Shown here: one piece after another, positions 7,428 to 14,659 of the stretch
How the letters are laid out: each line of letters begins with the position of its first letter
How positions within the stretch are numbered: the stretch's first letter is position 1
NCBI GenBank assembly: GCA_012719335.1
Contig: JAAYAO010000209.1
Coordinates: 1 to 18,385, forward strand
Direction: 5' to 3'
Source: Propionibacterium sp.
GTDB lineage: Bacteria > Actinomycetota > Actinomycetes > Propionibacteriales > Propionibacteriaceae
Length of the DNA stretch: 18,385 bases
Made by a program: the position numbers and the translations under genes
The notes under the pieces: model-generated
Databases searched by the model: none
Seen by the model: the letters and a program-made list of their open reading frames with translations, nothing else
Told to the model about the DNA's origin: nothing

Positions 7428-8828
7428 GTGTCGATCGAGGAACTGGACGCCACCGGGTTGGCGGCCGAGATCAGGGCCGGCCGGCTGAGCGCCCGCGAAG
7501 CCGTTGCCGACGCGATCGCCAGGATCGAGGACGCCCGGGAGCTCAATGCCGTCGTCCACGAACGCTTTGAACAGGCCCTGGCCGAGGCCGATGACGTGCC
7601 CGCCGGCCCGCTCGCCGGGGTGCCGACCCTGGTCAAGGACCTCGGCATCCAGGTCGCCGGGCTACCGCTGACCAACGGCAGCCGCCTGTTCGCCGAACAG
7701 GTCAGCGACGTCGACTCCCACCTGGTGACGCTGTTGCGGCGGGCCGGTCTGGTGATCCTCGGCTCCACCAACACCCCCGAACTCGGCCGCAACGGCAGCA
7801 CCGAGCCGCTGCTCTACGGCCCCACCCGCAACCCGTGGAACACCGAATACTCCACCGGCGGTTCCAGCGGGGGGTCGGCGGCCGCGGTGGCGGCCGGCCT
7901 GGTGCCGGTCGCACACGCCACCGACGGCGGCGGCTCGATCCGGATCCCGGCCTCGATGTGCGGCCTGGTCGGCCTCAAGCCGAGCCGGGGCCGGGTGTCG
8001 TCCTGGCCCAGCCCCAGCACCCATTCCTCACCCCTGAACATCGGGCACGTGGTGACCCGCTCGGTGCGCGACAGTGCACTGTTGTTGAATATCGCCGCTC
8101 AGCGACGCCCCGGGGACGGCCTGAACGGTGGCCCGGAGGACTTCGTGGCCGCGGCGACCAAGCGCCCCGGCAAGCTGCGGATCGGCTGGTCGACCACGAT
8201 GGTCGACGGGTCCGGCACCGACCCGGAAGTGGCCACCGCGGTGGCGGCGGCTGCGCAATTGCTGACCGAACTCGGCCATGAGGTGGTCGAGGCTCGGCCC
8301 GAGATCGATGTGGCGAAATGGCAGCGAGCCTTCGTGGCCATGATGCGTGCCGACCTGCAGGGCAATGTGCGGCGCCGGCTGGCCGAACTCGGCCGGGAGT
8401 TGCGCGACGACGACCTCGAGCCCGCCACCCACGTGATGTACCGCGGCACGGTCAGTGCGGAGGACTACAACGAGGCACTGCGCAGTGTCGCCGAGCTCGG
8501 CTGGCAGGTCGGTGACTACTTCGCGTCCCACGACCTGTGGCTCAGCCCGACGATCGGAGCCCGGGTGCCGAAGCTCGGCGTGCTGGACACCCGCGACACC
8601 GAGGCGATGATGACCCACGCGCCGGCCATCTCACGGTTCACCAGCCTGTTCAACATGACCGGCCAACCCGGCATCTCGGTGCCCTTCGGCTTCGACGACA
8701 ACGGTTTGCCGATGGGAATCCAGCTCGTTGCCGATACCGGCGGCGAGGGCCGGCTGCTTTCCGTGGCGGCTCAGATCGAGCAGGCGAAGCCGTGGCCGCT
8801 GACCGTTACCGATCAGATTTTCCGGTGA
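7428..8828 (+). CDS. Amidase (amidase signature family)
   Basis: An amidase-signature hydrolase of 466 residues that cleaves carboxamides using a Ser-cisSer-Lys triad. The triad is visible as K70 (VPTLVKDLG), S146 (STGGSSGGSAAAVAAG) and the nucleophile S170 (DGGGSIRIPAS), with the 24-residue spacing between the two serines found in FAAH. No signal peptide is seen, so it should be cytosolic. The substrate is not predictable, and a GatA role is unlikely because no gatB/gatC lies nearby. GTG at 7428 is chosen because GAAAGGGGA lies 7 nt upstream; the frame is open far upstream, but that part is antisense to the racemase. It precedes the ABC importer genes by about 100 nt with only a weak hairpin between, so co-transcription is plausible. 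Confidence 0.92.
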   Translation: MSIEELDATGLAAEIRAGRLSAREAVADAIARIEDARELNAVVHERFEQALAEADDVPAGPLAGVPTLVKDLGIQVAGLPLTNGSRLFAEQVSDVDSHLVTLLRRAGLVILGSTNTPELGRNGSTEPLLYGPTRNPWNTEYSTGGSSGGSAAAVAAGLVPVAHATDGGGSIRIPASMCGLVGLKPSRGRVSSWPSPSTHSSPLNIGHVVTRSVRDSALLLNIAAQRRPGDGLNGGPEDFVAAATKRPGKLRIGWSTTMVDGSGTDPEVATAVAAAAQLLTELGHEVVEARPEIDVAKWQRAFVAMMRADLQGNVRRRLAELGRELRDDDLEPATHVMYRGTVSAEDYNEALRSVAELGWQVGDYFASHDLWLSPTIGARVPKLGVLDTRDTEAMMTHAPAISRFTSLFNMTGQPGISVPFGFDDNGLPMGIQLVADTGGEGRLLSVAAQIEQAKPWPLTVTDQIFR

Positions 8829-8838
8829 ACGGGATACT

Positions 8839-8852
8839 GCCCCCGAGGGGGC
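8839..8852 (+). terminator. Weak hairpin after the amidase
   Basis: GCCCCC-GA-GGGGGC forms a short perfect inverted repeat 10 nt after the amidase stop, with TTTT at 8864-8867. It may attenuate rather than end transcription into the importer genes. Confidence 0.35.
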
Positions 8853-8904
8853 CTCTGCTGCTGGTTTTCTCGCCCGGTAGCCGGACCTCATTGAAGGAGA
8901 CCCG

Positions 8905-8943
8905 ATGATGTCACACACGATGGAGAGGAGGAGCCTTGCGTAA
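8905..8943 (+). CDS. 12-codon leader ORF overlapping the first permease gene
   Basis: An ATG at 8905 with AAGGAG 5 nt upstream opens a 12-residue frame (MMSHTMERRSLA) that stops with TAA at 8941-8943, overlapping the TTG start of the permease by 8 nt. The strong AGGAGG that serves the permease is itself part of this small frame, in the codons for Glu-Arg-Arg. Ribosomes ending the leader would stand on the permease start, which suggests translational coupling. No amino-acid run typical of attenuators is present. It could also be only a chance frame behind a second Shine-Dalgarno. Confidence 0.45.
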   Translation: MMSHTMERRSLA

Positions 8944-9880
8944 GTTTCTGCGGACAGTTCTGGAACTGCTGGCGGTGCTGCTGCTGGTGAGTTTCGGGAC
9001 GTTCATGCTGGTATCGCTCCTCCCCAACGACCCTGCGGTCATCATCCTGGGTGAGGGTCATCCGCCGGAGGCCTACGAGGCGAAGCGGCAGGAACTCGGT
9101 CTGAACGACCCGTTGTTCTCGCGCTACGCCGACTGGCTCGGCAGCGCGCTGCAGGGTGACCTGGGCAAGTCGATCGTTCCGCCGTACAGCGTGGTCAGCG
9201 ACCGCATCGCCGCCGCCCTGCCGGTGTCGGTGCAGTTGGCCGTGATGGGCATGGTTCTGGCCATGCTGATCGCGGTGCCGCTGGCCATGTGGTCGGCCTA
9301 CAACGAAGGCGGACGCATCGACCGGGTGGTCAGCGCCGGCACCTTCGCGGTGCTCTCGGTGCCGAGCTTCCTGGCCGGTCTGTTGCTGATCATGGTGTTC
9401 GTCAACTATCTCGGCTGGTTCCCCCGGGCCGAATGGTCACGACTGTCCGAGGGCCTGGGCAAGAACCTCTTCCACGCGGCGCTGCCCGCGGTGACCATCT
9501 CGTTGATGGAAGCCGCCACCTTCACCAGAATTCTGCGCAACGACCTGATCACCACCTTGCAGGAGGACTACATCCTGGCCGCCAAGGCCAAGGGCATGTC
9601 CCCGGTGCACGTGCTGATCAGCGATGCACTGCGCCCCTCGTCCTTCTCGTTGATCACCGTGATGGGTATCGCCCTGGGCCGCCTGATCGGCTCCACCGTG
9701 ATCGTCGAATACCTGTTCGCCCTACCCGGTATGGGGTCGTTGGTGATCGGCGCCGCCGACACCGGCGACTACACGATGGTGCAGGGCACAGTGCTGGTCA
9801 TCGCGGTGATCTACGTTCTGATCAACGCCCTGGTTGACCTGTCCTACGGCTTCCTCGATCCACGCACCAGGAGGGCATGA
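8936..9880 (+). CDS. Peptide-type ABC transporter permease, DppB-like
   Basis: A 314-residue inner-membrane permease of the OppB/DppB type. An N-terminal membrane helix (about residues 8-30) is followed by the extracytoplasmic loop with the family motif LGLNDPLFSRYADWLGSALQGDLG. Five further hydrophobic segments then follow. The EAA loop that contacts the ATPases reads EDYILAAKAKGMSPVHVLISDALRP, and the C-terminus DPRTRRA is typical. The start is TTG at 8936, the only in-frame option before a stop at 8906, with AGGAGG 4 nt upstream. It is the first of four importer genes and overlaps the next by 1-4 nt. No binding-protein gene is in this operon. The substrate could be di/oligopeptides, nickel or another small solute; the symbol dppB would be family-level only. 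Confidence 0.93.
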   Translation: MRKFLRTVLELLAVLLLVSFGTFMLVSLLPNDPAVIILGEGHPPEAYEAKRQELGLNDPLFSRYADWLGSALQGDLGKSIVPPYSVVSDRIAAALPVSVQLAVMGMVLAMLIAVPLAMWSAYNEGGRIDRVVSAGTFAVLSVPSFLAGLLLIMVFVNYLGWFPRAEWSRLSEGLGKNLFHAALPAVTISLMEAATFTRILRNDLITTLQEDYILAAKAKGMSPVHVLISDALRPSSFSLITVMGIALGRLIGSTVIVEYLFALPGMGSLVIGAADTGDYTMVQGTVLVIAVIYVLINALVDLSYGFLDPRTRRA

Positions 9881-10980
9881 TGAGCCAGACCACTCCTTCG
9901 CCGGAATCCGAAGCCACCGAGGTCGTCGTCGCCGACGAGTCGATGACCCCGCCGGGCGACATTCCCAAGGTCAAGCGCAAGGGCAGCCTCGGTATCGGCA
10001 TCGCCGTCGCCGTGGTCGGCCTGCTGATCATCCTCGGCGCCCTGATCTCGATGCCGATCGGCTGGCTGCAGTTGCTCGTCTTCCTGATCGGCTGCGCCGT
10101 GATGTGGTGGGGCGTCGACCGGGCCCTGAAGTGGGTCTTCGGGCCGTCCTTCGACCTGATGACCTGGGCCTGTGTGACCTGGCTGGGCATTTTGATCCTG
10201 GCCGCGATCCTCGCCCCGGTGCTACCCCTGCAGGAACACGCCGACCTGGCCAAGGCCCTGCAGGACGGCACCCGACCGATGCGTCGACCCGACGTGTTGT
10301 CGGCCAACCTGCTGGGTACCAACAACTTCGGTCTGGACCTGCTGGCCCGTGTGATTCACGGTGCCCGGGCCTCGCTGGTGGTTGCCCTGCTCGCGGTGCT
10401 GATCGGCATCGTGCTCGGTGGCACGATCGGCATGCTCGCCGGGTTCTTCCGCAAGACCACCGACACCGTGGTCGGCATCCTGACCAACGCCCTGCTGGCG
10501 ATCCCGCCGCTGATCCTGCTGATCGCCCTGGCCACCGTGCTGGAGCCGAACATGCGCAACCTGTCGTTCGCCCTGTCGCTGCTGGCCCTGCCCAGCATGG
10601 TGCGGATGGCCCGGGCCAACACGATGACCTTCGCCCAGCGCGAGTTCGTCCTGGCGGCCCGCGCGATGGGTGCCACCAACGGCCGGCTGATGCTGCGCGA
10701 GATCATGCCCAATGTGCTGTTGCCGCTGCTGTCGTACTCGATGGTCGTGGTGTCGGCGCTGATCGTGGCCGAATCCTCGCTGAGCTTCCTCGGTCTGGGT
10801 ATTCAGCCGCCGCAGCCGTCCTGGGGCAACATGATCTCCGAGGGCGAGGGAACCACCTTCCGGGAGCACCCGCACATCGTGCTGGTGCCGGGCGCGGTGC
10901 TCTTCCTGACCGTGTTCTCGTTCAACATGCTCGGTGAGCGCGCACGCAAGCTGTGGGATCCGCGCCAGGCGAAGCTGTGA
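9880..10980 (+). CDS. Peptide-type ABC transporter permease, DppC-like, with extra N-terminal helices
   Basis: The second permease of the importer, 366 residues from the ATG at 9880; an adjacent in-frame ATG at 9877 is the alternative, but AGGAGG is better spaced (5 nt) from 9880. The DppC core is clear: a helix ending in ILAPVLPL, then LLGTNNFGLDLLARVIHGARASL (family LLGTD.LGRDvlSR.iyGaR.SL), the EAA loop FVLAARAMGATNGRLMLREIMPN, and FLGLGIQPPQPSWGNMI. The protein is longer than the usual DppC of about 300 residues because two extra hydrophobic segments (about residues 36-57 and 61-79) precede the normal first helix. The ATP-dependent core looks intact. The stop is followed by the next gene after 11 nt. 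Confidence 0.93.
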   Translation: MSQTTPSPESEATEVVVADESMTPPGDIPKVKRKGSLGIGIAVAVVGLLIILGALISMPIGWLQLLVFLIGCAVMWWGVDRALKWVFGPSFDLMTWACVTWLGILILAAILAPVLPLQEHADLAKALQDGTRPMRRPDVLSANLLGTNNFGLDLLARVIHGARASLVVALLAVLIGIVLGGTIGMLAGFFRKTTDTVVGILTNALLAIPPLILLIALATVLEPNMRNLSFALSLLALPSMVRMARANTMTFAQREFVLAARAMGATNGRLMLREIMPNVLLPLLSYSMVVVSALIVAESSLSFLGLGIQPPQPSWGNMISEGEGTTFREHPHIVLVPGAVLFLTVFSFNMLGERARKLWDPRQAKL

Positions 10981-10991
10981 GGAGCTGTTAA

Positions 10992-12050
10992 ATGACAACG
11001 ACAACGACCGAACCAGTCGAGCTGAACCCGTACGAGGAGGATCCGCTCCTGGTGGTGGACGCCCTGCACACCGAGATCATGACCCCGCGCGGGGCCCTGA
11101 AGGCGGTGGACGGGGTCACCTTCAGCCTGCGCCAGGGCGAAACCCTCGGCGTGGTGGGCGAATCCGGCTCCGGCAAGTCGGTGATGGGCCGCACCGTGAT
11201 GGGCCTGTACCGCTCCGGCGGCAACATGAACGTCAGCGGTCAGGTGCTGCTCGAGGGTGAGGACATCCAGTCGATGACCGCGCGCGAGCTGCGCCGGGTC
11301 TGGGGTTCGAAGGTGGGCATGGTCTTCCAGGACCCGATGACCGCCCTCAACCCGGTCAAGAAGATCGGCACCCACCTCACCGAGACGCTCAAGGAACACT
11401 CCAAGCTGGACGGCAAGGCGGCCCGCAACCGGGCCGAGGAGCTGCTCAACCTGGTGGGTATCCCCGAGCCGCGGCGCCGCCTCGACCAGTTCCCGCACGA
11501 GATGTCGGGTGGTATGCGTCAGCGCGTGGTGATCGCCATCGCGTTGGCCAACAACCCGCGCCTGCTGATCGCCGACGAGCCGACCACCGCGTTGGACGTG
11601 ACGGTGCAGAAGCAGATCCTCGACCTGCTGCAGCGGCTGCAGGCCGAACTGGGCATGGCGGTGATCCTGATCAGCCACAACCTCGGTGTGGTGGCCGGCC
11701 GGGCCGACCGGGTCGGCGTGATGTACGCCGGACGGTTCGCCGAACTCGCCCCGGCCAAGCAGCTCTTCGCCGACCCGCGGCACCACTACACCAGGGCACT
11801 GCTGGCGGCGATCCCCAAGCTCGAACAGCCGCCGCACGTGCGTCTGGACGCGATCGAGGGTGCCCCGCCGAACATGGTCAATCCGCCGCACGGCTGCCGC
11901 TTCGCTCCGCGATGCCGGGCCGCCCAGGAGGACTGCACCCACGTCCCGCCCCGGTTGGTACCCACCGACCAGAGCAACCTGATGGGGCACAAGCGGCACT
12001 GGTATGCCTGCTACCACCCCGTTTCGCACGACACCCCAGGAGGTGAATGA
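10992..12050 (+). CDS. Peptide-type ABC transporter ATPase, DppD-like
   Basis: The first ATPase subunit, 352 residues. Walker A GESGSGKS is at 56-63, the Q-loop glutamine in [11 protein letters not shown] at 113, the ABC signature MSGGMRQR at 171-178, Walker B LLIADEP with D195/E196, and the switch histidine H229 in ISHN. The C-terminal oligopeptide/dipeptide-transporter domain (oligo_HPY) carries the cysteine pattern [14 protein letters not shown] plus a later cysteine (YACYHP), as in DppD proteins where it binds an iron-sulfur cluster. The ATG at 10992 has AGGAG 7 nt upstream, overlapping the stop of the previous gene. All catalytic residues are intact. Confidence 0.95.
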   Translation: MTTTTTEPVELNPYEEDPLLVVDALHTEIMTPRGALKAVDGVTFSLRQGETLGVVGESGSGKSVMGRTVMGLYRSGGNMNVSGQVLLEGEDIQSMTARELRRVWGSKVGMVFQDPMTALNPVKKIGTHLTETLKEHSKLDGKAARNRAEELLNLVGIPEPRRRLDQFPHEMSGGMRQRVVIAIALANNPRLLIADEPTTALDVTVQKQILDLLQRLQAELGMAVILISHNLGVVAGRADRVGVMYAGRFAELAPAKQLFADPRHHYTRALLAAIPKLEQPPHVRLDAIEGAPPNMVNPPHGCRFAPRCRAAQEDCTHVPPRLVPTDQSNLMGHKRHWYACYHPVSHDTPGGE

Positions 12051-13207
12051 TGGCCGGAAGTGGTTCCGACCACCTGCGCGCCGATCAGGACCAGGTGCTG
12101 ACCGTCACCGACCTGGTGGTGGAGTTCCCGACCAAGGGCGGCGGCAAGGTGCACGCCGTTTCCGGGATCAGCTTCGACCTGCTGCGCGGTGAGACCCTGG
12201 GCATCCTGGGCGAATCCGGGTGTGGCAAGTCCAGTGCCGGCCGTGCCGTGATGCAGTTGCCGCCGCCCACCTCGGGGTCGGTGCGGCTGGAGGAGACCGA
12301 GCTGACCGGGCTCAGCAAGTCGGCGGTGCGCAGCAAGCGTCGTCCGATGCAGATGATTCTGCAGGACCCGGTCTCGGCGCTGAACCCGCGGCGCCGGGTC
12401 AAGGATCTGGTGGCCGAGGGGCCGCGGATCTGGGGCAAGAAGGTCACCGACCAGCAGATTCGCGATGTGCTCTCCGAGGTCGGTCTGGATCCCGATGTGG
12501 TGATGGACCGGCGTCCCTACGAGATGTCGGGCGGTCAGTGCCAGCGGGTGTGCATCGCCCGGGCGCTGATGCTGGAACCGACCGTGATGATCTGTGACGA
12601 GCCGGTGTCCAGCCTGGACGTGTCGGTGCAGGCGCAGATCCTCAACCTGCTCGAGCAGGCACGCGAGCGCCTCCGGCTGAGCATGATCTTCATCGCCCAC
12701 GACGTCGCCGTGGTGAAGAACATCTCCGACCGGGTGATGGTGATGTACCTGGGCAAGGTCTGTGAGATCACCCCCAGTGACGGCCTGGCGCAACGGGCCC
12801 TGCACCCGTACACCAAGCTGCTGCTCGACTCGGTGCCCGAGGCCGAACTGATGGACGACAGCGAGGTGGCGCGCGGTGGCCAGACCAGCACCGAGCTGCC
12901 GTCCCCGCTGAACCCGCCCAGCGGCTGCCGCTTCCGAACCCGCTGCCCGCTGGCCAGCGAGGTCTGCAAGGAGGAGGAGCCCAAGCTGCGCGAACTCGCC
13001 CCCGGCCACTGGGTGGCCTGCCACCACGCCGACGACGGCGCCGCCCCCACCCGGGCGGTGATCGGTGAGGAGGGCAACCCCGAAACCGGTTTGGTGACCG
13101 AGGAGGCCGCCGCGGACGCCGCGACCGCCGACGATCGGGTCACCGACGCCGACGAGAGCGTCGCCACCAAGGCCGAGCCGCCGAAGCGGGCCGCCGACGA
13201 AGGGTGA
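12050..13207 (+). CDS. Peptide-type ABC transporter ATPase, DppF-like
   Basis: The second ATPase subunit, 385 residues. Walker A GESGCGKS is near 54-61, the Q-loop reads ILQDPVSALNPR, the signature is MSGGQCQR near 159-166, Walker B is VMICDEP, and the H-loop is IAHD. The C-terminal cysteine motif CRFRTRCPLASEVC is followed by a C near WVACHH. After it comes a tail of about 50 Ala/Glu/Asp-rich residues, longer than usual and probably disordered. The perfect AGGAGGTGA lies upstream; the ATG at 12050 is at better spacing (6 nt) than the ATG at 12047, and either overlaps the end of the previous gene. It is the last gene of the importer operon, followed by a strong terminator. Confidence 0.95.
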   Translation: MAGSGSDHLRADQDQVLTVTDLVVEFPTKGGGKVHAVSGISFDLLRGETLGILGESGCGKSSAGRAVMQLPPPTSGSVRLEETELTGLSKSAVRSKRRPMQMILQDPVSALNPRRRVKDLVAEGPRIWGKKVTDQQIRDVLSEVGLDPDVVMDRRPYEMSGGQCQRVCIARALMLEPTVMICDEPVSSLDVSVQAQILNLLEQARERLRLSMIFIAHDVAVVKNISDRVMVMYLGKVCEITPSDGLAQRALHPYTKLLLDSVPEAELMDDSEVARGGQTSTELPSPLNPPSGCRFRTRCPLASEVCKEEEPKLRELAPGHWVACHHADDGAAPTRAVIGEEGNPETGLVTEEAAADAATADDRVTDADESVATKAEPPKRAADEG

Positions 13208-13208
13208 G

Positions 13209-13264
13209 ACACCCCGAAACCGAAGAGCCATGTCCCCACCGCGGGGGCATGGCTCTTTCGGGTG
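13209..13264 (+). terminator. Strong terminator after the importer operon
   Basis: The inner stem pairs AAGAGCCATGTCCCC (13223-13237) with GGGGGCATGGCTCTT (13243-13257) around a 5-nt loop, ending in TTT. Flanking ACACCCCGAAA and TTTCGGGTGT add an outer imperfect stem. It lies directly after the importer stop and, being nearly symmetric, may also serve the convergent small gene that ends at 13286. Confidence 0.9.
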
Positions 13265-13285
13265 TTGGTACGGGTGCGCGGCGGG

Positions 13286-13480
13286 TCAGTCGAAGGACGA
13301 CCGGCGATCACCCAGCCACGCGACCAGGTCGGGGTCGGTGGTGTGGAGCCGGTCGACGACCTCGTCGCCGGTGCAGGTGATCAGTTCGATGATCACCGCT
13401 TCCGCGGTACGGGCGGCCACCCGCCAGTGGGCGCCGGAATCGGTCCACCGGGTGAGCACCGCGATCGGGTCATCGCTCAT
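13286..13480 (-). CDS. Small conserved-looking protein of unknown function (64 aa)
   Basis: A 64-residue frame starting with ATG at 13480 (MSDDPIAVLTRW). It is rich in acidic residues and Trp, with no signal peptide, membrane segment or Cys metal pattern. The layout DPxxVLxRWxDSGxxWRVxARTxxxVxIELxxCxGDEVVDR resembles small uncharacterised actinobacterial proteins as I remember them; I cannot name a family. Predicted secondary structure would be short strands in the middle and a helix near the end. The frame stays open for 25 codons upstream, but the ATG fits the apparent homology start and has a CAGACT box 6 nt upstream. It lies convergent to the importer operon and divergent from the sulfotransferase-like gene. 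Confidence 0.7.
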   Translation of the reverse strand: MSDDPIAVLTRWTDSGAHWRVAARTAEAVIIELITCTGDEVVDRLHTTDPDLVAWLGDRRSSFD

Positions 13481-13486
13481 CGTGCC

Positions 13487-13492
13487 AGTCTG
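13487..13492 (-). promoter_or_regulatory. Weak -10-like box of the small gene
   Basis: On the minus strand CAGACT (one mismatch to TANNNT) ends 6 nt before the ATG at 13480, and no Shine-Dalgarno is visible. The geometry matches the leaderless genes in this window, but the box is imperfect. Confidence 0.25.
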
Positions 13493-13596
13493 ACAGACCG
13501 GCCGAACGGAAAGCGTTTGCCCATGCTGCGGGACGGGGCATCGTCGCGGTGACACCGTGGCACTTCAATGACAGCCAGTACGCCGAGTACGCCCGC

Positions 13597-13605
13597 AAAG
13601 GAGGT
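13597..13605 (+). promoter_or_regulatory. Consensus Shine-Dalgarno deciding the sulfotransferase-like start
   Basis: AAAGGAGGT, complementary to the 16S rRNA 3' end, sits 6 nt before the ATG at 13612. It argues against the in-frame GTG at 13549, which would place this site inside the coding region and has no good Shine-Dalgarno of its own. Confidence 0.75.
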
Positions 13606-13611
13606 GCCCCG

Positions 13612-14604
13612 ATGAGCGCACCGGCTCCCCATCGTCCGCTGCCGATCAAGGTGATGAACACCGTGGGCGGCCTCGCCGCCACGGTCGGCCTGAAACCCTC
13701 ACTCACCCCCGAGAGCATCATGGCCGCCGCGGCCAAGAAGACCGGCCTGGACGACTTCGGGCCGGACACCTTCCGGCCCGGGCTGGACGCGCTGTGCTGG
13801 TCTCTGGAGCACGAGGCCGAACTGCACACCCTCGGTCGGATCGCCGCCCGGGCCTCGCTGCTGGGCCGGATGGAGGCCCGCCTGCAACTGATCGACTGGC
13901 GCAAGAAGCATCCCGAGGTGTTCGAGGAGAAGCTCGAGAAGCCGATCTTCGCGCTCGGCCTGCCGCGCACCGGCACCACCGTCCTGTACGGCCTGCTGGC
14001 GGCGAACCCGGCGCTGCGCGACCCGGTCACCTGGGAGGTCAACTCGCCGGTGCCGCCACCGCGTCCGGATGACGCCGCAGCCGGTGACCCGCGGGTCGAG
14101 GTGTCGCGCAAATCGATGGCCGGGCTGCGGCAACTGGCCCCGGCGGTGGACGCGATCCACCCGATGGGGGAGATGCTGCCCCAGGAATGCATCACCCTGC
14201 ACATGCCGGAGTTCCACTCCTACGAGGCCGTGGTGACCTTCCACGTGCCCGGCTATTTCGAGTTCCTCAAGCGGGAGGGCCGACAGCAACTCGAACAGTG
14301 GAGTTGGGGGCTGGACCGGATGATGGCCTTCCGCGAGACCCTGCCGGCCGACCGGGTGATCGACGTCTACTTCCGGGACACCCTCGCCGACCCGGTCGGC
14401 ACCGTGCACCGGATCCACGAACACTTCGGCATGGAGATCACCCCGCAGGTCGAACAGGGCGTGCAGCGGTACCTGGCCGACAACCCGCGCGACAAGCACG
14501 GCACGCACACCTACTCGTTGGCCGATTTCGGGCTGACCCGCGAACAGGTGGACAGCACCTTCGCCGAGTACAAGCAGCGGTTCGAGGTTCCCGACGAGAA
14601 CTGA
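13612..14604 (+). CDS. Sulfotransferase-family protein with a large internal gap
   Basis: A 330-residue protein of the bacterial sulfotransferase family that uses PAPS as sulfuryl donor. The N-terminal half is standard, with the 5'-phosphosulfate loop PIFALGLPRTGTT at 111-123, then DPVTWEVNSPVPPP, HPMGEMLPQECITL and SYEAVVTFHVPGY. The C-terminal part is also standard: DRMMAFRE, VIDVYFRDTLADPVGTV, IHEHFGMEITP, NPRDKHGTHTYSLADFGL. Between residues about 218 and 231 the family normally has some 80 residues containing WVLKSP.HL, the PDAR..HRDP motif and the serine that hold the PAPS 3'-phosphate. Here only REGRQQLEQ joins the halves, in frame. The protein may therefore not bind PAPS normally; it could be a decaying gene or a new function. 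The GTG at 13549 is a less likely start. Confidence 0.8.
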   Translation: MSAPAPHRPLPIKVMNTVGGLAATVGLKPSLTPESIMAAAAKKTGLDDFGPDTFRPGLDALCWSLEHEAELHTLGRIAARASLLGRMEARLQLIDWRKKHPEVFEEKLEKPIFALGLPRTGTTVLYGLLAANPALRDPVTWEVNSPVPPPRPDDAAAGDPRVEVSRKSMAGLRQLAPAVDAIHPMGEMLPQECITLHMPEFHSYEAVVTFHVPGYFEFLKREGRQQLEQWSWGLDRMMAFRETLPADRVIDVYFRDTLADPVGTVHRIHEHFGMEITPQVEQGVQRYLADNPRDKHGTHTYSLADFGLTREQVDSTFAEYKQRFEVPDEN

Positions 14605-14618
14605 GCGCGAACGACGAA

Positions 14619-14642
14619 GGGGGCTCCCGGCCGGGAGCCCCC
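14619..14642. terminator. Bidirectional terminator-like palindrome
   Basis: A perfect 24-bp palindrome made of GGGGGCTCCCGG and CCGGGAGCCCCC lies between the convergent ends of the sulfotransferase-like gene (stop 14604) and the first binding protein (stop 14660). There is no U-run on either side, as is common in high-GC actinobacteria. With no unpaired loop bases, the hairpin would open a few pairs at the tip. Confidence 0.8.
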
Positions 14643-14659
14643 ATCGGTTGTGCCGGGTG

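Noticed and set aside
7440-8828. GatA (aspartyl/glutamyl-tRNA amidotransferase subunit A)
   Set aside because: Amidase-signature proteins are often mislabelled as GatA. No gatC or gatB is adjacent and the context is a transporter operon.
13549-13611. GTG start adding 21 residues to the sulfotransferase-like protein
   Set aside because: A consensus AAAGGAGGT at ideal spacing supports the ATG at 13612. The GTG has no such signal, though the 21 codons look somewhat coding-like and the call is not absolute.
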